Origin: a virus
Direction: 5' to 3' (one strand)
IMG/VR virus record: IMGVR_UViG_3300036841_000070
Span: 1-60,041 of that record
Length of the DNA: 60,041 bases
Shown: in pieces, positions 23,848-32,509 of the stretch
Position numbering within the stretch: the first letter of the stretch is position 1
How the letters are laid out: each line of letters starts with the position of its first letter
Notes under the pieces: model-generated
Databases searched by the model: none
Seen by the model: the letters and a program-made list of their open reading frames with translations, nothing else
Told to the model about the DNA's origin: nothing
Made by a program: the position numbers and the translations under genes

Positions 23848-26032
23848 AGAATCCATAGAAGCAGTCCTGAAGGTCAAGGACGCTGCACGCTTCAAGGCAG
23901 CTATGGAAGGTGCTGCCAAGGCGGTGCGCCACCTTGGCGCTATGGAGGAACACGCGGCGGCGCAGACCGAGCTACTGGAGGCTCTTGAGCGTAGACTGAA
24001 GAAGCAGAGCGAGGAGCTAACTGTAACACTAACGGCTCTGTCGCACTCTGTTGATAACCTTGGCGACCAGATGTTACAGACAGCTGGTAAGACCGAGGTA
24101 ATGAACCGTGTGATGAAGAAGTCAGGGACCAATGCCTTCTTCTTGGGTAAGTCGTGGGCTTTCTGGAAGGATCGTCTGAGCCTAACTCGCTCTGAGATTC
24201 TCACGACTGCGATCACTATTGGCTCGTATTTCACGCCGGCCATCATCTCGATGGGGTCGAGCTTCGCTAACGCGGCCATCGGCGGCGGTGCTGTTGCCGG
24301 GGCCGGTCTGTCGAGCTTGCTCTTTGGTCTAGGGTCATTCCTTCTTGTTGCCAAGCCTGTGGTTAGCAACATTAAGGCTATCTGGAAGGCACAGAGCGAG
24401 TACAACCAAGCCGTTCAGCAGTACGGCGCATCATCTGTGCAGGCTAGCCGTCAGAACGCGCATTTGTACGGAGTCATGAAGACGCATGGTGGTCCGGCGA
24501 TTCTTCAGTTGACAAATTCATTCCGTGCGCTGCGTCGTGAATGGAATAAGCAGACGGCTCCAGCACAGAAGAGCGTGATTGGTATTCTAGGCGACACTAT
24601 GAGTACCGGCAAGGTGTTGCTGCCGCAGGTGGCACAGCAGACCAATCAGATGGTAGGTGCTCTGCGGACGGCACTTCATAAGGGTCTGGGCACACTCATC
24701 AGCGGGCCTAGCGGTGGTGAGTTTCGCAACACGCTGCGCGTTTTGGGTGACACCTTTAAGAAGTCAATCGGCCCAGGCGTTCACGGCGTAACGAATATGA
24801 TCCAGTTCCTGGGCAGGGTCATTAGGGCAGCAGCCCCTTGGGTCGTGAAACTATCAAAGGCTTGGGAGGCTTGGACAGAGAGCCTAGTCAGAAGGTCGTC
24901 CAATCAGAAGAGTGTAGAGAAGTTCATTAATAACGCTGTCAAGAGTTTCAAGCTTTGGTGGGGATTGCTGAAGGCTATCGGCCAGACTTTCAAGATCATC
25001 TTTGGAGCGAGCAAGGACGAGGGCGATAAGGTCGTTGTTGTTCTAACAAAGGGCGTCAAGGCTCTTAATCAATGGTTGCAAGCTTTGAAGGATCGCGGCT
25101 CAATCAAGCGATTCTTTGATGATTGGAATAAATCAGTATCTGTTCTTTGGGATACTTTCAAGAACGCCGTTGAGCACCCCGAGACAATTCTGCCTAATGT
25201 CTTGCGGGCTATTGACTACCTCGCTCCTATCATAATGACGCACATAGGCAATGCGATAGCAGTCACAGGTCCAGTAGCTGCGGAGCACTTTATCAAGGCA
25301 TTTTTGAATGCGGGTGCCTGGGCGAAGTTCTTTGTGGTAGGTTACTTCTTGAAGAAGTTTGGGTTCTTCGGATTCTTGGGAAGACAAATTGGCGAGAAGT
25401 TTGTCGGACCATTTATCAAGGCTTTCACTAGATCGTTTATTGCTATGATCAGTACCGAAATGGCTGCTGAGGGAGCCATCAGCAGTCAGATGAGTAGGGC
25501 CGGTACTTTCCTTGGCGGGAAGTTTGGGCTTGCATTCAAGATCGCAGCCGTTCCGCTTCTGATCGCGGCGGGGGTTGAGTTCAATAAGTGGCTACAGAAA
25601 CAGCAGTGGTTTAAAGACTTCATCAATATGGTCAATAAGCATACAGCAGGCCATCAGGGAGGCTCCAGTCTTAAGACTCTTCTCACAGGACACATTTGGG
25701 ATTACCCAAAGGGCTTCTGGCAGGCGCTGAAGGGTTTTGCTGATGCTCTAGGACAAGCTGGTAGCCAGCTGGCACCTAGAACACACGCTCTTGGCGGAAC
25801 AATCGCACCGGGGTCGATGGGTATTGTGGGCGAGGCCGGGCCAGAGTTGGCTTTCGCTTCAGGAGCCGGTACGCAGATCAGACCGCTCCCCGGCATGAAC
25901 CCTATCACGAGTATGCCGCACATCTCAGGTGCTTTCGAGCTAACTGTGCATTCATCGGTTGTTGTTGACCGTCGTGAAATAGCCAGAGCGGTTTCGACTG
26001 AGCGCGCTTATGTGAAGGCGCGGCGTAGCTGA
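23837..26032 (+). CDS. Tape measure protein
   Basis: 731 residues from GTG23837. Charged helical N-terminus, a long hydrophobic zone at residues about 120-180 with GGGAVAGAGLSSLLFGLGSFLL, more helices and a C-terminal MGIVGEAGPELAFASGAG motif found in many tape measures. It sets tail length and is ejected with the DNA. The length predicts a tail of roughly 100 nm. Confidence 0.85.
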   Translation: MAFRESIEAVLKVKDAARFKAAMEGAAKAVRHLGAMEEHAAAQTELLEALERRLKKQSEELTVTLTALSHSVDNLGDQMLQTAGKTEVMNRVMKKSGTNAFFLGKSWAFWKDRLSLTRSEILTTAITIGSYFTPAIISMGSSFANAAIGGGAVAGAGLSSLLFGLGSFLLVAKPVVSNIKAIWKAQSEYNQAVQQYGASSVQASRQNAHLYGVMKTHGGPAILQLTNSFRALRREWNKQTAPAQKSVIGILGDTMSTGKVLLPQVAQQTNQMVGALRTALHKGLGTLISGPSGGEFRNTLRVLGDTFKKSIGPGVHGVTNMIQFLGRVIRAAAPWVVKLSKAWEAWTESLVRRSSNQKSVEKFINNAVKSFKLWWGLLKAIGQTFKIIFGASKDEGDKVVVVLTKGVKALNQWLQALKDRGSIKRFFDDWNKSVSVLWDTFKNAVEHPETILPNVLRAIDYLAPIIMTHIGNAIAVTGPVAAEHFIKAFLNAGAWAKFFVVGYFLKKFGFFGFLGRQIGEKFVGPFIKAFTRSFIAMISTEMAAEGAISSQMSRAGTFLGGKFGLAFKIAAVPLLIAAGVEFNKWLQKQQWFKDFINMVNKHTAGHQGGSSLKTLLTGHIWDYPKGFWQALKGFADALGQAGSQLAPRTHALGGTIAPGSMGIVGEAGPELAFASGAGTQIRPLPGMNPITSMPHISGAFELTVHSSVVVDRREIARAVSTERAYVKARRS

Positions 26033-26874
26033 TGACTGGTTGGCGACCATACACCGGGTTCTACGGCCATAGCACATTGCGTGGGTTGGGCAAGAAGAAG
26101 CCCAAGCCTAAGCCGAAGCCTGGCGGGCCAATCGCCACTACGAACCCGCCCAAGGGCGCCAACCAGGGCGTGCCTAAGCCTGGGACTCGGGTTTTCAGTC
26201 CTGACTTTACAATCACTAGTCTCGATGATGGTACCGTATTTGTAGCTAACTTCGGCGATGGCCCAGCCATCGTTGTTGATGGCTACGGTGGCTGGCAGGT
26301 TGTTAGTCGCCCAAAGGACATCGGCCTTGTAGAGTGGCAAGGGCGCAACCCGATGTCAATTGAGATTCCATTCCTGATAGACTTTTGGACGTATCCTGAT
26401 CCTGACACAAGTGGAGGCATCTTGTGCGAGCAGCAGGTGTCACATATCGAGAGGCTATGTGGTATTGGTAGTCATAGCCAGCCGCCGATCTGCAAGGTTG
26501 ATGCCACAGGGACTATCCCCTATGACAAAACGATCGCTCCTGGCTTAGACTGGGTAGTCGAGTCACTTTCCTGGGACAAGGCCATCGAGATTCGCAACTC
26601 CAATACTGGTAGGCGACTGCGCTGCGGTGGCACGGTCACGATCAGGCAGTTCGTACAAGAGACTTCTGTGTTGCGTAAGATCGGTCCCAAGTCACGAGCA
26701 GTCAAGCCCAAGATTTACATTGTCAAGAAAGGTGACAATCTGAAGAAGATTGCCGCCAAGAAGTCGATTTATGGCGATGCGAATAAGTGGAAGTGGATTG
26801 CTGACGCTAATCACATACGCGACCCGCGTGCTCTGTATATAGGCAGGCGGCTCATCATACCGATGTACAAATGA
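26032..26874 (+). CDS. Baseplate protein with LysM domain (gp53/gpX-like)
   Basis: 280 residues. Basic KPKPKPKPGG stretch near the N-terminus, a beta-rich middle (PMSIEIPFLIDFWTYPD, CGGTVTIRQF), then a C-terminal LysM module (YIVKKGDNLKKIAAKKSIYGDANKWKWIADANHI...LYIGRRLIIP). In contractile tails this protein joins tube and hub. LysM may bind peptidoglycan or act only structurally. Confidence 0.8.
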   Translation: MTGWRPYTGFYGHSTLRGLGKKKPKPKPKPGGPIATTNPPKGANQGVPKPGTRVFSPDFTITSLDDGTVFVANFGDGPAIVVDGYGGWQVVSRPKDIGLVEWQGRNPMSIEIPFLIDFWTYPDPDTSGGILCEQQVSHIERLCGIGSHSQPPICKVDATGTIPYDKTIAPGLDWVVESLSWDKAIEIRNSNTGRRLRCGGTVTIRQFVQETSVLRKIGPKSRAVKPKIYIVKKGDNLKKIAAKKSIYGDANKWKWIADANHIRDPRALYIGRRLIIPMYK

Positions 26875-29339
26875 CTAACGCCATCGACCTAGTTAACAAT
26901 CCCGAGCTAGACATTACGCCTCTGACGACTGAGACGTCAACGGTACAGGCGTACTCTAATGATGAGATTGCTCACTTCCGCATCGGTCATGATGACATCA
27001 AAAATCTGATCCTCAACATCTACGGCTTTGGCGGAGTCAAGGGTAAGACGGTCAAGACTGACATCAGGCCTGCTGTGATCGATGCAGTTTTTGAAGATAG
27101 CATCGACAAGTCGAATACCTTCACGCTTACGGTTCACGATCCGGATTGGGAACTGCTCAACACCGGCGCACTACAGGAGCGCATCGACCTCAACCCTGGT
27201 AAGATCAAGAACCTTTGGTATCGACTCGACTCGGTTCAGGTAAACGATAATGAGTTAACACTCGTCTTTTCAACACGAAACGCTGTCTTCCTTTCGTATC
27301 ACCGCAAGCCCTTCAAGGCGAACCGCAAGCACGTTACCAGAGCAGAGTTCATCTTGACGATTCTGCGCAAGGTACACACCGTCAAGATTCCGTATCACAT
27401 TCCGCAGTTACATGTAGTGCAGCCTCTCTCAAAGAGAACTGAAACTCAGATAGAGGCTCTTCATCATAGGCACCCTGGTTTCACAGCCAGCGATAAGCTA
27501 ACTGTTAAGCATCACCCTGCTAATCAAATTCAGCGTGACTGCATCAGTGAAGTGATTAGGGCTGGGCTAGATGACCAGGCACCAGGACCAGTAATTGTAG
27601 CTGCGATCATGTGCGTGATTGGTGAATCAGCAGCCAATACGGATACCAAAGGTAGTTACACTGGTGCATTCCAGCAGGACTCTAGCTGGCCGGCAACAGG
27701 GAATGTCTACAAGGACGCTAGAGGCAATGGCAAGCTCAACACCAGAAAGGGTGGGTTCTACGGCATAGCGATTCCTCAGTACAGGAAGAACCCTAATGTC
27801 GATCTAGGCTACTTCATACAGACAGTGCAAGCTGCCTTCGGTCCATCTAATGTAGGTTACGCTGGTGGTATGGATAGATGGCGGGACGAAGCTGAGCACG
27901 CCTATCACGCCTACAACGGCACTGAGGAAGGGCCTGATCCCGGCTCCGGGCAAGTTGAGGTAATTGCCAGTTACGAGTTCATCGTCGGGCAGCCTCCTGG
28001 CCATGGCGAGGGTATCTACCGTGAGACTTATCTTGCTGCCATCTATCGGCTAGCCGATGTTGTAAACTGGTCATTCTTCTGGGTGAGGGATACTGCCTAC
28101 TATATGTCACAGGAGGACTTGTTCAAGTCGAAGGCGCGGGCGCGGCTGCGTCGTGGTGTGCATGGAGTCGAGTCCGTCAACTTTGAGTGGGATCGCGGCA
28201 AGAAGTTCACCGAGATGACACTTCAGGTTCGCATGGACCGATGGGTCTGCCCGATTGGCACAACCGTCATGTTTGACGAGGGTGGCCCGGCCGAGGGCAA
28301 GTGGCTTGTGACGAATATCCGGCGCTCGATGTTTGATGAGCTAGGCGAGATCACTCTGAGCAAGCCCATCAAGGAGAAGAATGAGCCAATCGAAAAGACC
28401 ACTAAGAACGTTGCTACAGGAGGCGGCGCGGGCGGTAGCACAGGCAACGTTCCTGATACGATGGACTGGGCGTATCCGCTTGAGGTCCGTGGCACCGTTA
28501 TTGGCAAGCCTAATGTGATCGGATCGACGCACGACCCGACACAGGGAGCAGGCCCTGGTGGATATCTTTGGCAGGATGACAATGCTGTTGATATCGCGGT
28601 GCCGGTCGGCACCAAAGAATACGCTGTTGATGATGGAACAATCTTTAATGTTGGCGGCTCTTACACAAACGGCTCTGGGCGATATGAAGGTCTAAAGTTC
28701 TCAATCAGAACTAAGAACAATGAGGTGTTCTATCAGCATAGTAGCTGGCGAGCACCGTGGGTTGTAAACGGAGCTAAGGTTTCAAAGGGCGACTTTGTAG
28801 CTAAAACAGGTAGGGGCAATGGCGTAGCGCATCTACACTTCGCCTGTAAGAACGGCAACCCGATGATCCTGCTAGGTTTTGAGGGTGGTGGCTCCGGTAG
28901 CGGTCACGGAGTTGTTGGCGTTTGGCCAGGTCGCTATCACATTACTAGCCCATATGGCGAGGACCGACCTGATCACACGCACGCGGGCTGTGATGTAGGA
29001 GTGCCATACAATACTAGATGCACGGCCCCGTTCGATGGCTTAATCACATTCGTCGAGGAGTCAGGATTCGGCACGGCTGGTGGGATGGTGCATCTGATGC
29101 TTGAGACTGCCCAAGCAGGTCTACACAAGGGTCAGAAGATCGGTTGGGGTCACTGCCATAACGCGCAGGTTCACGTAGGGCAGCATGTCAAGAAGGGCCA
29201 GATAGTGGCTTACTCAGACGGCAGCCCTGCTCATGTGCATTTCATTTTGCAGACAGCAAACGCTCCGGTCGTTCTGATCGACGGCAACGCCGACCCCACT
29301 GACTTCCTATACAGGATTGGGAGCATCTTCGCTAGATGA
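26871..29339 (+). CDS. Baseplate hub with lytic transglycosylase-like and two M23 peptidase domains
   Basis: 822 residues. About 1-190 is a gp27/gpD-like hub. About 215-350 reads as a lysozyme-like domain, with IMCVIGESAANTDTKGSYTGAFQQD and presumed catalytic Glu252. 365-505 returns to hub sequence. Then two M23-type modules: 535-670 with HLHF at 654-657, and 685-815 with His704, Asp708 and HVHF at 788-791. The first M23 has Asn571 where the metal-binding His is expected, so it may be inactive. It would locally dissolve peptidoglycan during injection. Confidence 0.8.
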   Translation: MTNAIDLVNNPELDITPLTTETSTVQAYSNDEIAHFRIGHDDIKNLILNIYGFGGVKGKTVKTDIRPAVIDAVFEDSIDKSNTFTLTVHDPDWELLNTGALQERIDLNPGKIKNLWYRLDSVQVNDNELTLVFSTRNAVFLSYHRKPFKANRKHVTRAEFILTILRKVHTVKIPYHIPQLHVVQPLSKRTETQIEALHHRHPGFTASDKLTVKHHPANQIQRDCISEVIRAGLDDQAPGPVIVAAIMCVIGESAANTDTKGSYTGAFQQDSSWPATGNVYKDARGNGKLNTRKGGFYGIAIPQYRKNPNVDLGYFIQTVQAAFGPSNVGYAGGMDRWRDEAEHAYHAYNGTEEGPDPGSGQVEVIASYEFIVGQPPGHGEGIYRETYLAAIYRLADVVNWSFFWVRDTAYYMSQEDLFKSKARARLRRGVHGVESVNFEWDRGKKFTEMTLQVRMDRWVCPIGTTVMFDEGGPAEGKWLVTNIRRSMFDELGEITLSKPIKEKNEPIEKTTKNVATGGGAGGSTGNVPDTMDWAYPLEVRGTVIGKPNVIGSTHDPTQGAGPGGYLWQDDNAVDIAVPVGTKEYAVDDGTIFNVGGSYTNGSGRYEGLKFSIRTKNNEVFYQHSSWRAPWVVNGAKVSKGDFVAKTGRGNGVAHLHFACKNGNPMILLGFEGGGSGSGHGVVGVWPGRYHITSPYGEDRPDHTHAGCDVGVPYNTRCTAPFDGLITFVEESGFGTAGGMVHLMLETAQAGLHKGQKIGWGHCHNAQVHVGQHVKKGQIVAYSDGSPAHVHFILQTANAPVVLIDGNADPTDFLYRIGSIFAR

Positions 29340-29602
29340 GCCTAACACTTCTCAACGGGGTGATTGCCGATACACCTACTCGACTCGATGATAAGGTCAG
29401 GGTATCCGTGCCTGACCTAAAGACGGCAGCACGTTTCACATATGGCCCGCTTACCTTCCGGCCGGTAGTCTCTGGGACCGGTGGGGTCAGGCTCCCGCAG
29501 GCTGGTGACAGGGCCGTAATCGGCCTAGACGACTCGACCGACTACTCTTGGATCATAAGCTGGCATAGGGATGATACAACGGCCCCGCCTTACCCAACAT
29601 AA
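29336..29602 (+). CDS. Small baseplate spike protein (gp5/gpV OB-fold-like)
   Basis: 88 residues. Beta-rich OB-fold pattern: LNGVIADTPTRLDDKVRVSVPDL...RLPQAGDRAVIGLDDSTDYSWIISW. Such proteins sit at the tip of the tube below the hub. Overlaps the hub gene by four bases. Very short, without a separate needle domain. Confidence 0.65.
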   Translation: MSLTLLNGVIADTPTRLDDKVRVSVPDLKTAARFTYGPLTFRPVVSGTGGVRLPQAGDRAVIGLDDSTDYSWIISWHRDDTTAPPYPT

Positions 29603-30433
29603 ATGACTATTCAACTTACACCTAACTATCAGCTGCCGTACCCGCAGCTTTCAGATACACCAAATCCGCCCCGTGATATCGAAGCTCTGGCCGAGAGGCT
29701 CGATGCTGTCATTAAGTCGATTGTAACTTCGTACATCCCAATCGGTTGCCTTCAGATGTGGGGGCCATCGGGAGCCGCGCCGCCTGGATGGCTACTCTGC
29801 GATGGCTCAGAGATTACACGCGATCTGCCATCGGGGCCGCACGCTGCGCTCTTCAATGCTATTGGAACTACATACGGACCTGGCAATGGTTCATCCACCT
29901 TCAATCTTCCTGATCTGCGCGGTCGGATGCCTATGGGTGCTGGCACTGGTTCTGGCAACCTTCTAAGCGGCAGTGGCAAGGTATCAGCATCGAACCCTTT
30001 GGCAGCGCGCAGCGTCGGACAGTGGGGAGGTGAGCAGGAGCACATTCTTCAGCAAGCCGAGCTAGCTTCACATACGCATGTGGGTAATGCTATGGCTGCA
30101 CATAACCATCCTATTGGTAGCGAGTCTGCTAACCATTACCACGGGTTGACTTCGGTTCCTGGTGGGTATAACCTAGTGGCATCGAACCTTGCGTGGAGCA
30201 TGGGGCAGTTTGTCGCTGGATCATCGAGCCTCCGTGTTCCTTATGTCGGCGCGTCTTCAACAAATGTGAATGCCGATGTAACGACCGGAAATGAAAGCGC
30301 TCCACATACTCATGCGCTCACTGGTGTAAGTGCCGGAACTCCGTCAGTGCAAAGTACTGGCAACAATAACGCTCATACCAACGTCGAGCCGTTCGTCGTT
30401 GTAAACTTCATCATCAAGTACACTAACGTCTAA
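29603..30433 (+). CDS. Tail collar domain protein
   Basis: 276 residues. The central part, IPIGCLQMWGPSGAAPPGWLLCDGSEITR...STFNLPDLRGRMPMGAGTG, is the phage tail-collar signature. The C-terminal half is rich in HTH/NHP/HYH, resembling metal-binding histidines of microcystin-dependent-like fibre proteins. Ends VEPFVVVNFIIKY as is typical. Probably a short fibre or baseplate attachment protein. Confidence 0.8.
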   Translation: MTIQLTPNYQLPYPQLSDTPNPPRDIEALAERLDAVIKSIVTSYIPIGCLQMWGPSGAAPPGWLLCDGSEITRDLPSGPHAALFNAIGTTYGPGNGSSTFNLPDLRGRMPMGAGTGSGNLLSGSGKVSASNPLAARSVGQWGGEQEHILQQAELASHTHVGNAMAAHNHPIGSESANHYHGLTSVPGGYNLVASNLAWSMGQFVAGSSSLRVPYVGASSTNVNADVTTGNESAPHTHALTGVSAGTPSVQSTGNNNAHTNVEPFVVVNFIIKYTNV

Positions 30434-30774
30434 TGACAGATACTCGTCAAGTCGATGTAATAAATCCGCACTTCAAAGTGCCCTTCAACTTCGGCGGTTT
30501 GAACGGCGGTGCCTTTGTTAATGATCAAGATTCATTTGAGGATTTGCATGATTGTATGTTGGCTATTGTAGCCTTCCCAGTTGGTTCGCGACAAGAGCTA
30601 CCAGAATTTGGTTCTCCTGATATGTCGTTTAACCGCGACCCTGGTGTTGTGCCAACGCAACTCAAAACGGCTATTTCCCAATGGGAGCCGCGACCTAACG
30701 CTACTGTTGATGGACAGCAAATCATAACTGACGATATGATCGTATCAGCAATGGCGCATACGAGGATGCCCTGA
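30433..30774 (+). CDS. Baseplate wedge protein (gp25/gpW-like)
   Basis: 113 residues. VGSRQELPEFGSPDMSF and TQLKTAISQWEPRPN are in the pattern of the GPW/gp25 family, which starts sheath polymerisation at the baseplate. Followed by the J-like protein in the canonical order W-J-I. Confidence 0.85.
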   Translation: MTDTRQVDVINPHFKVPFNFGGLNGGAFVNDQDSFEDLHDCMLAIVAFPVGSRQELPEFGSPDMSFNRDPGVVPTQLKTAISQWEPRPNATVDGQQIITDDMIVSAMAHTRMP

Positions 30775-32252
30775 TGCCTGACTATATTATCGAGCCTCTT
30801 GATACTAGCGCTGAATCGCTTTTTGAAGCGTTCGTTGAGTTTATCCAGCAGGAGTTCCCTGACTGGAATCCGTCCGAGGGTCAACTCGACGTTATCATCG
30901 GTCGCTACTTCTCGATGCAGGCCGCGTTCACTGCTGATATGGCCAGCCGTGTGCAGCGTGCCATCTACCGCTACTTTGGGTCAAGCCTAGCTAACATTCC
31001 GCCGCTGCCAGGCGCACAGGCTCTTGGCACAATCGAATGCAACATCAGCCCGACGGACCCTGATATCACATTTACGTTGCCATATGGTACGCTCGTTGGC
31101 GTTACAGATAATAATGGCGACATGCAGATGTTCCAAACTTTGACTGATATCGTAGCTCCGCCAGGAGTGCTTTACGCACAGGTCGATATCCAGGCAATTG
31201 AGATCGGTGCGGCAGCCGATGGTCTATCGGGTTCTGTTCAGTTTATCGAGTTGGTCGACTGGATTAGCGATGCATCCGTCATAGGCTCGACGGCAGGGGG
31301 CTCCGACCCAGAAGATGATGATACTTATATCCAGCGGTTAACTGATAACCTTGCCTTGATGGCGCCACGCCCGATCTTGGCACAGGACTTCGCTATCATC
31401 GCACGTAATGTCCCAGGAGTATGGCGAGCGGCAGTCATTGACAACTTCCGTCCTGGCACGCTTGATAAGCAGCGTATCACTAGCAACTATACTGGCGGAA
31501 ACTTCACGCTCAGCTTTCAAGGGCAGACGACAGACATCATACCGGCGACGACAGACGGGCCGACGCTCGTGGACGCGCTTGATGTGCTACCTAACCTGAG
31601 CGCAACTGACTTGATCGTTACTGGTGGGCCGCTACCGGGTATCCCCATCGATGTTACGTTTACAGGGCGCTATGCCTACCAGGATGTAGCTCTGATCGTC
31701 GCTAACACAACGGGGCTAACCGGTGGTAGCAGTTTCACTATTACGGAGACTGCTATTGGCGTTGCGTATGGCACTGATATGGAGAACTCGATTGCCATTA
31801 GCGCAATTGATAAAGCAGGGCAGCCGCTCCCGCAGGCTACTCGTGATGAGTTGATCACTTATCTTCAGAGCACTCGGCCGCAGAACTTTCTCATTACATG
31901 GGTCGACCCAGCGTACCATACCGTCGATATTACTTACACAGCTTACATCTACCCGATGCAAGTCCCAGACTCAGTAGAGGCTATCGTTCACGATAACTTG
32001 TCGAACTATATTAGCCCAGCGCTATGGGGAACGCTACCATACTCTTCAGGAAACAGAGATTGGCAGCCTTCATCAATCATCCGGTATTTGGAGCTAACGA
32101 CTATTGTCGAAAACTCTGCTGGCGTTAACTATACACAGAGCTTGACATTCGGGGTAGACGGCTCGGCTCAGGATACCAATAACAAGAGCTTCCCCGGTAG
32201 CCCATTCGCTCTGACTAATCCAGGAGTTATCATAGGAACGGTATTGAGTTGA
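30774..32252 (+). CDS. Baseplate J-like wedge protein
   Basis: 492 residues. FVEFIQQEFPDWNPSEGQLDVIIGRYF, then SPTDPDITFTLPYGTLVGVTDNNG..FQTLTDIVAP, and GSDPEDDDTYIQRLTDNL are typical of the baseplate_J family, which links the hub to the fibres. Middle member of the W-J-I set. Confidence 0.9.
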   Translation: MPDYIIEPLDTSAESLFEAFVEFIQQEFPDWNPSEGQLDVIIGRYFSMQAAFTADMASRVQRAIYRYFGSSLANIPPLPGAQALGTIECNISPTDPDITFTLPYGTLVGVTDNNGDMQMFQTLTDIVAPPGVLYAQVDIQAIEIGAAADGLSGSVQFIELVDWISDASVIGSTAGGSDPEDDDTYIQRLTDNLALMAPRPILAQDFAIIARNVPGVWRAAVIDNFRPGTLDKQRITSNYTGGNFTLSFQGQTTDIIPATTDGPTLVDALDVLPNLSATDLIVTGGPLPGIPIDVTFTGRYAYQDVALIVANTTGLTGGSSFTITETAIGVAYGTDMENSIAISAIDKAGQPLPQATRDELITYLQSTRPQNFLITWVDPAYHTVDITYTAYIYPMQVPDSVEAIVHDNLSNYISPALWGTLPYSSGNRDWQPSSIIRYLELTTIVENSAGVNYTQSLTFGVDGSAQDTNNKSFPGSPFALTNPGVIIGTVLS

Positions 32253-32509
32253 CAACTTTTGTAAGGAAAGATTGGCAGGATGCGCCTCCTGGTTGGGCTA
32301 TTGGCGATCCGCTGCCGCCAGGAGCTACGCCGCTCGATGATGCTAGCCTCACTGATCTTGAGACACGAATCAACAATGCGATTGTTGACCTCGATGCTCG
32401 CATCACTGCGCTCTCGGCAACCACTGTCTTTATGACTGACCCTGGCGAGCCGCCGCCTAGCCCCACGGCAGCCGCCGAGGATGACCTTTGGATTGAGGTG
32501 CTTACGTGA
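32249..32509 (+). CDS. Small protein between baseplate J and tail fibre
   Basis: 86 residues from TTG32249, overlapping the J stop (TTGA). The Pro-rich start (WQDAPPGWAIGDPLPPG) and a short helical stretch (LTDLETRINNAIVDLDARI) suggest a trimeric neck or fibre adaptor. Its end, AAAEDDLWIEVLT, overlaps the fibre start. Confidence 0.6.
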   Translation: MTTFVRKDWQDAPPGWAIGDPLPPGATPLDDASLTDLETRINNAIVDLDARITALSATTVFMTDPGEPPPSPTAAAEDDLWIEVLT

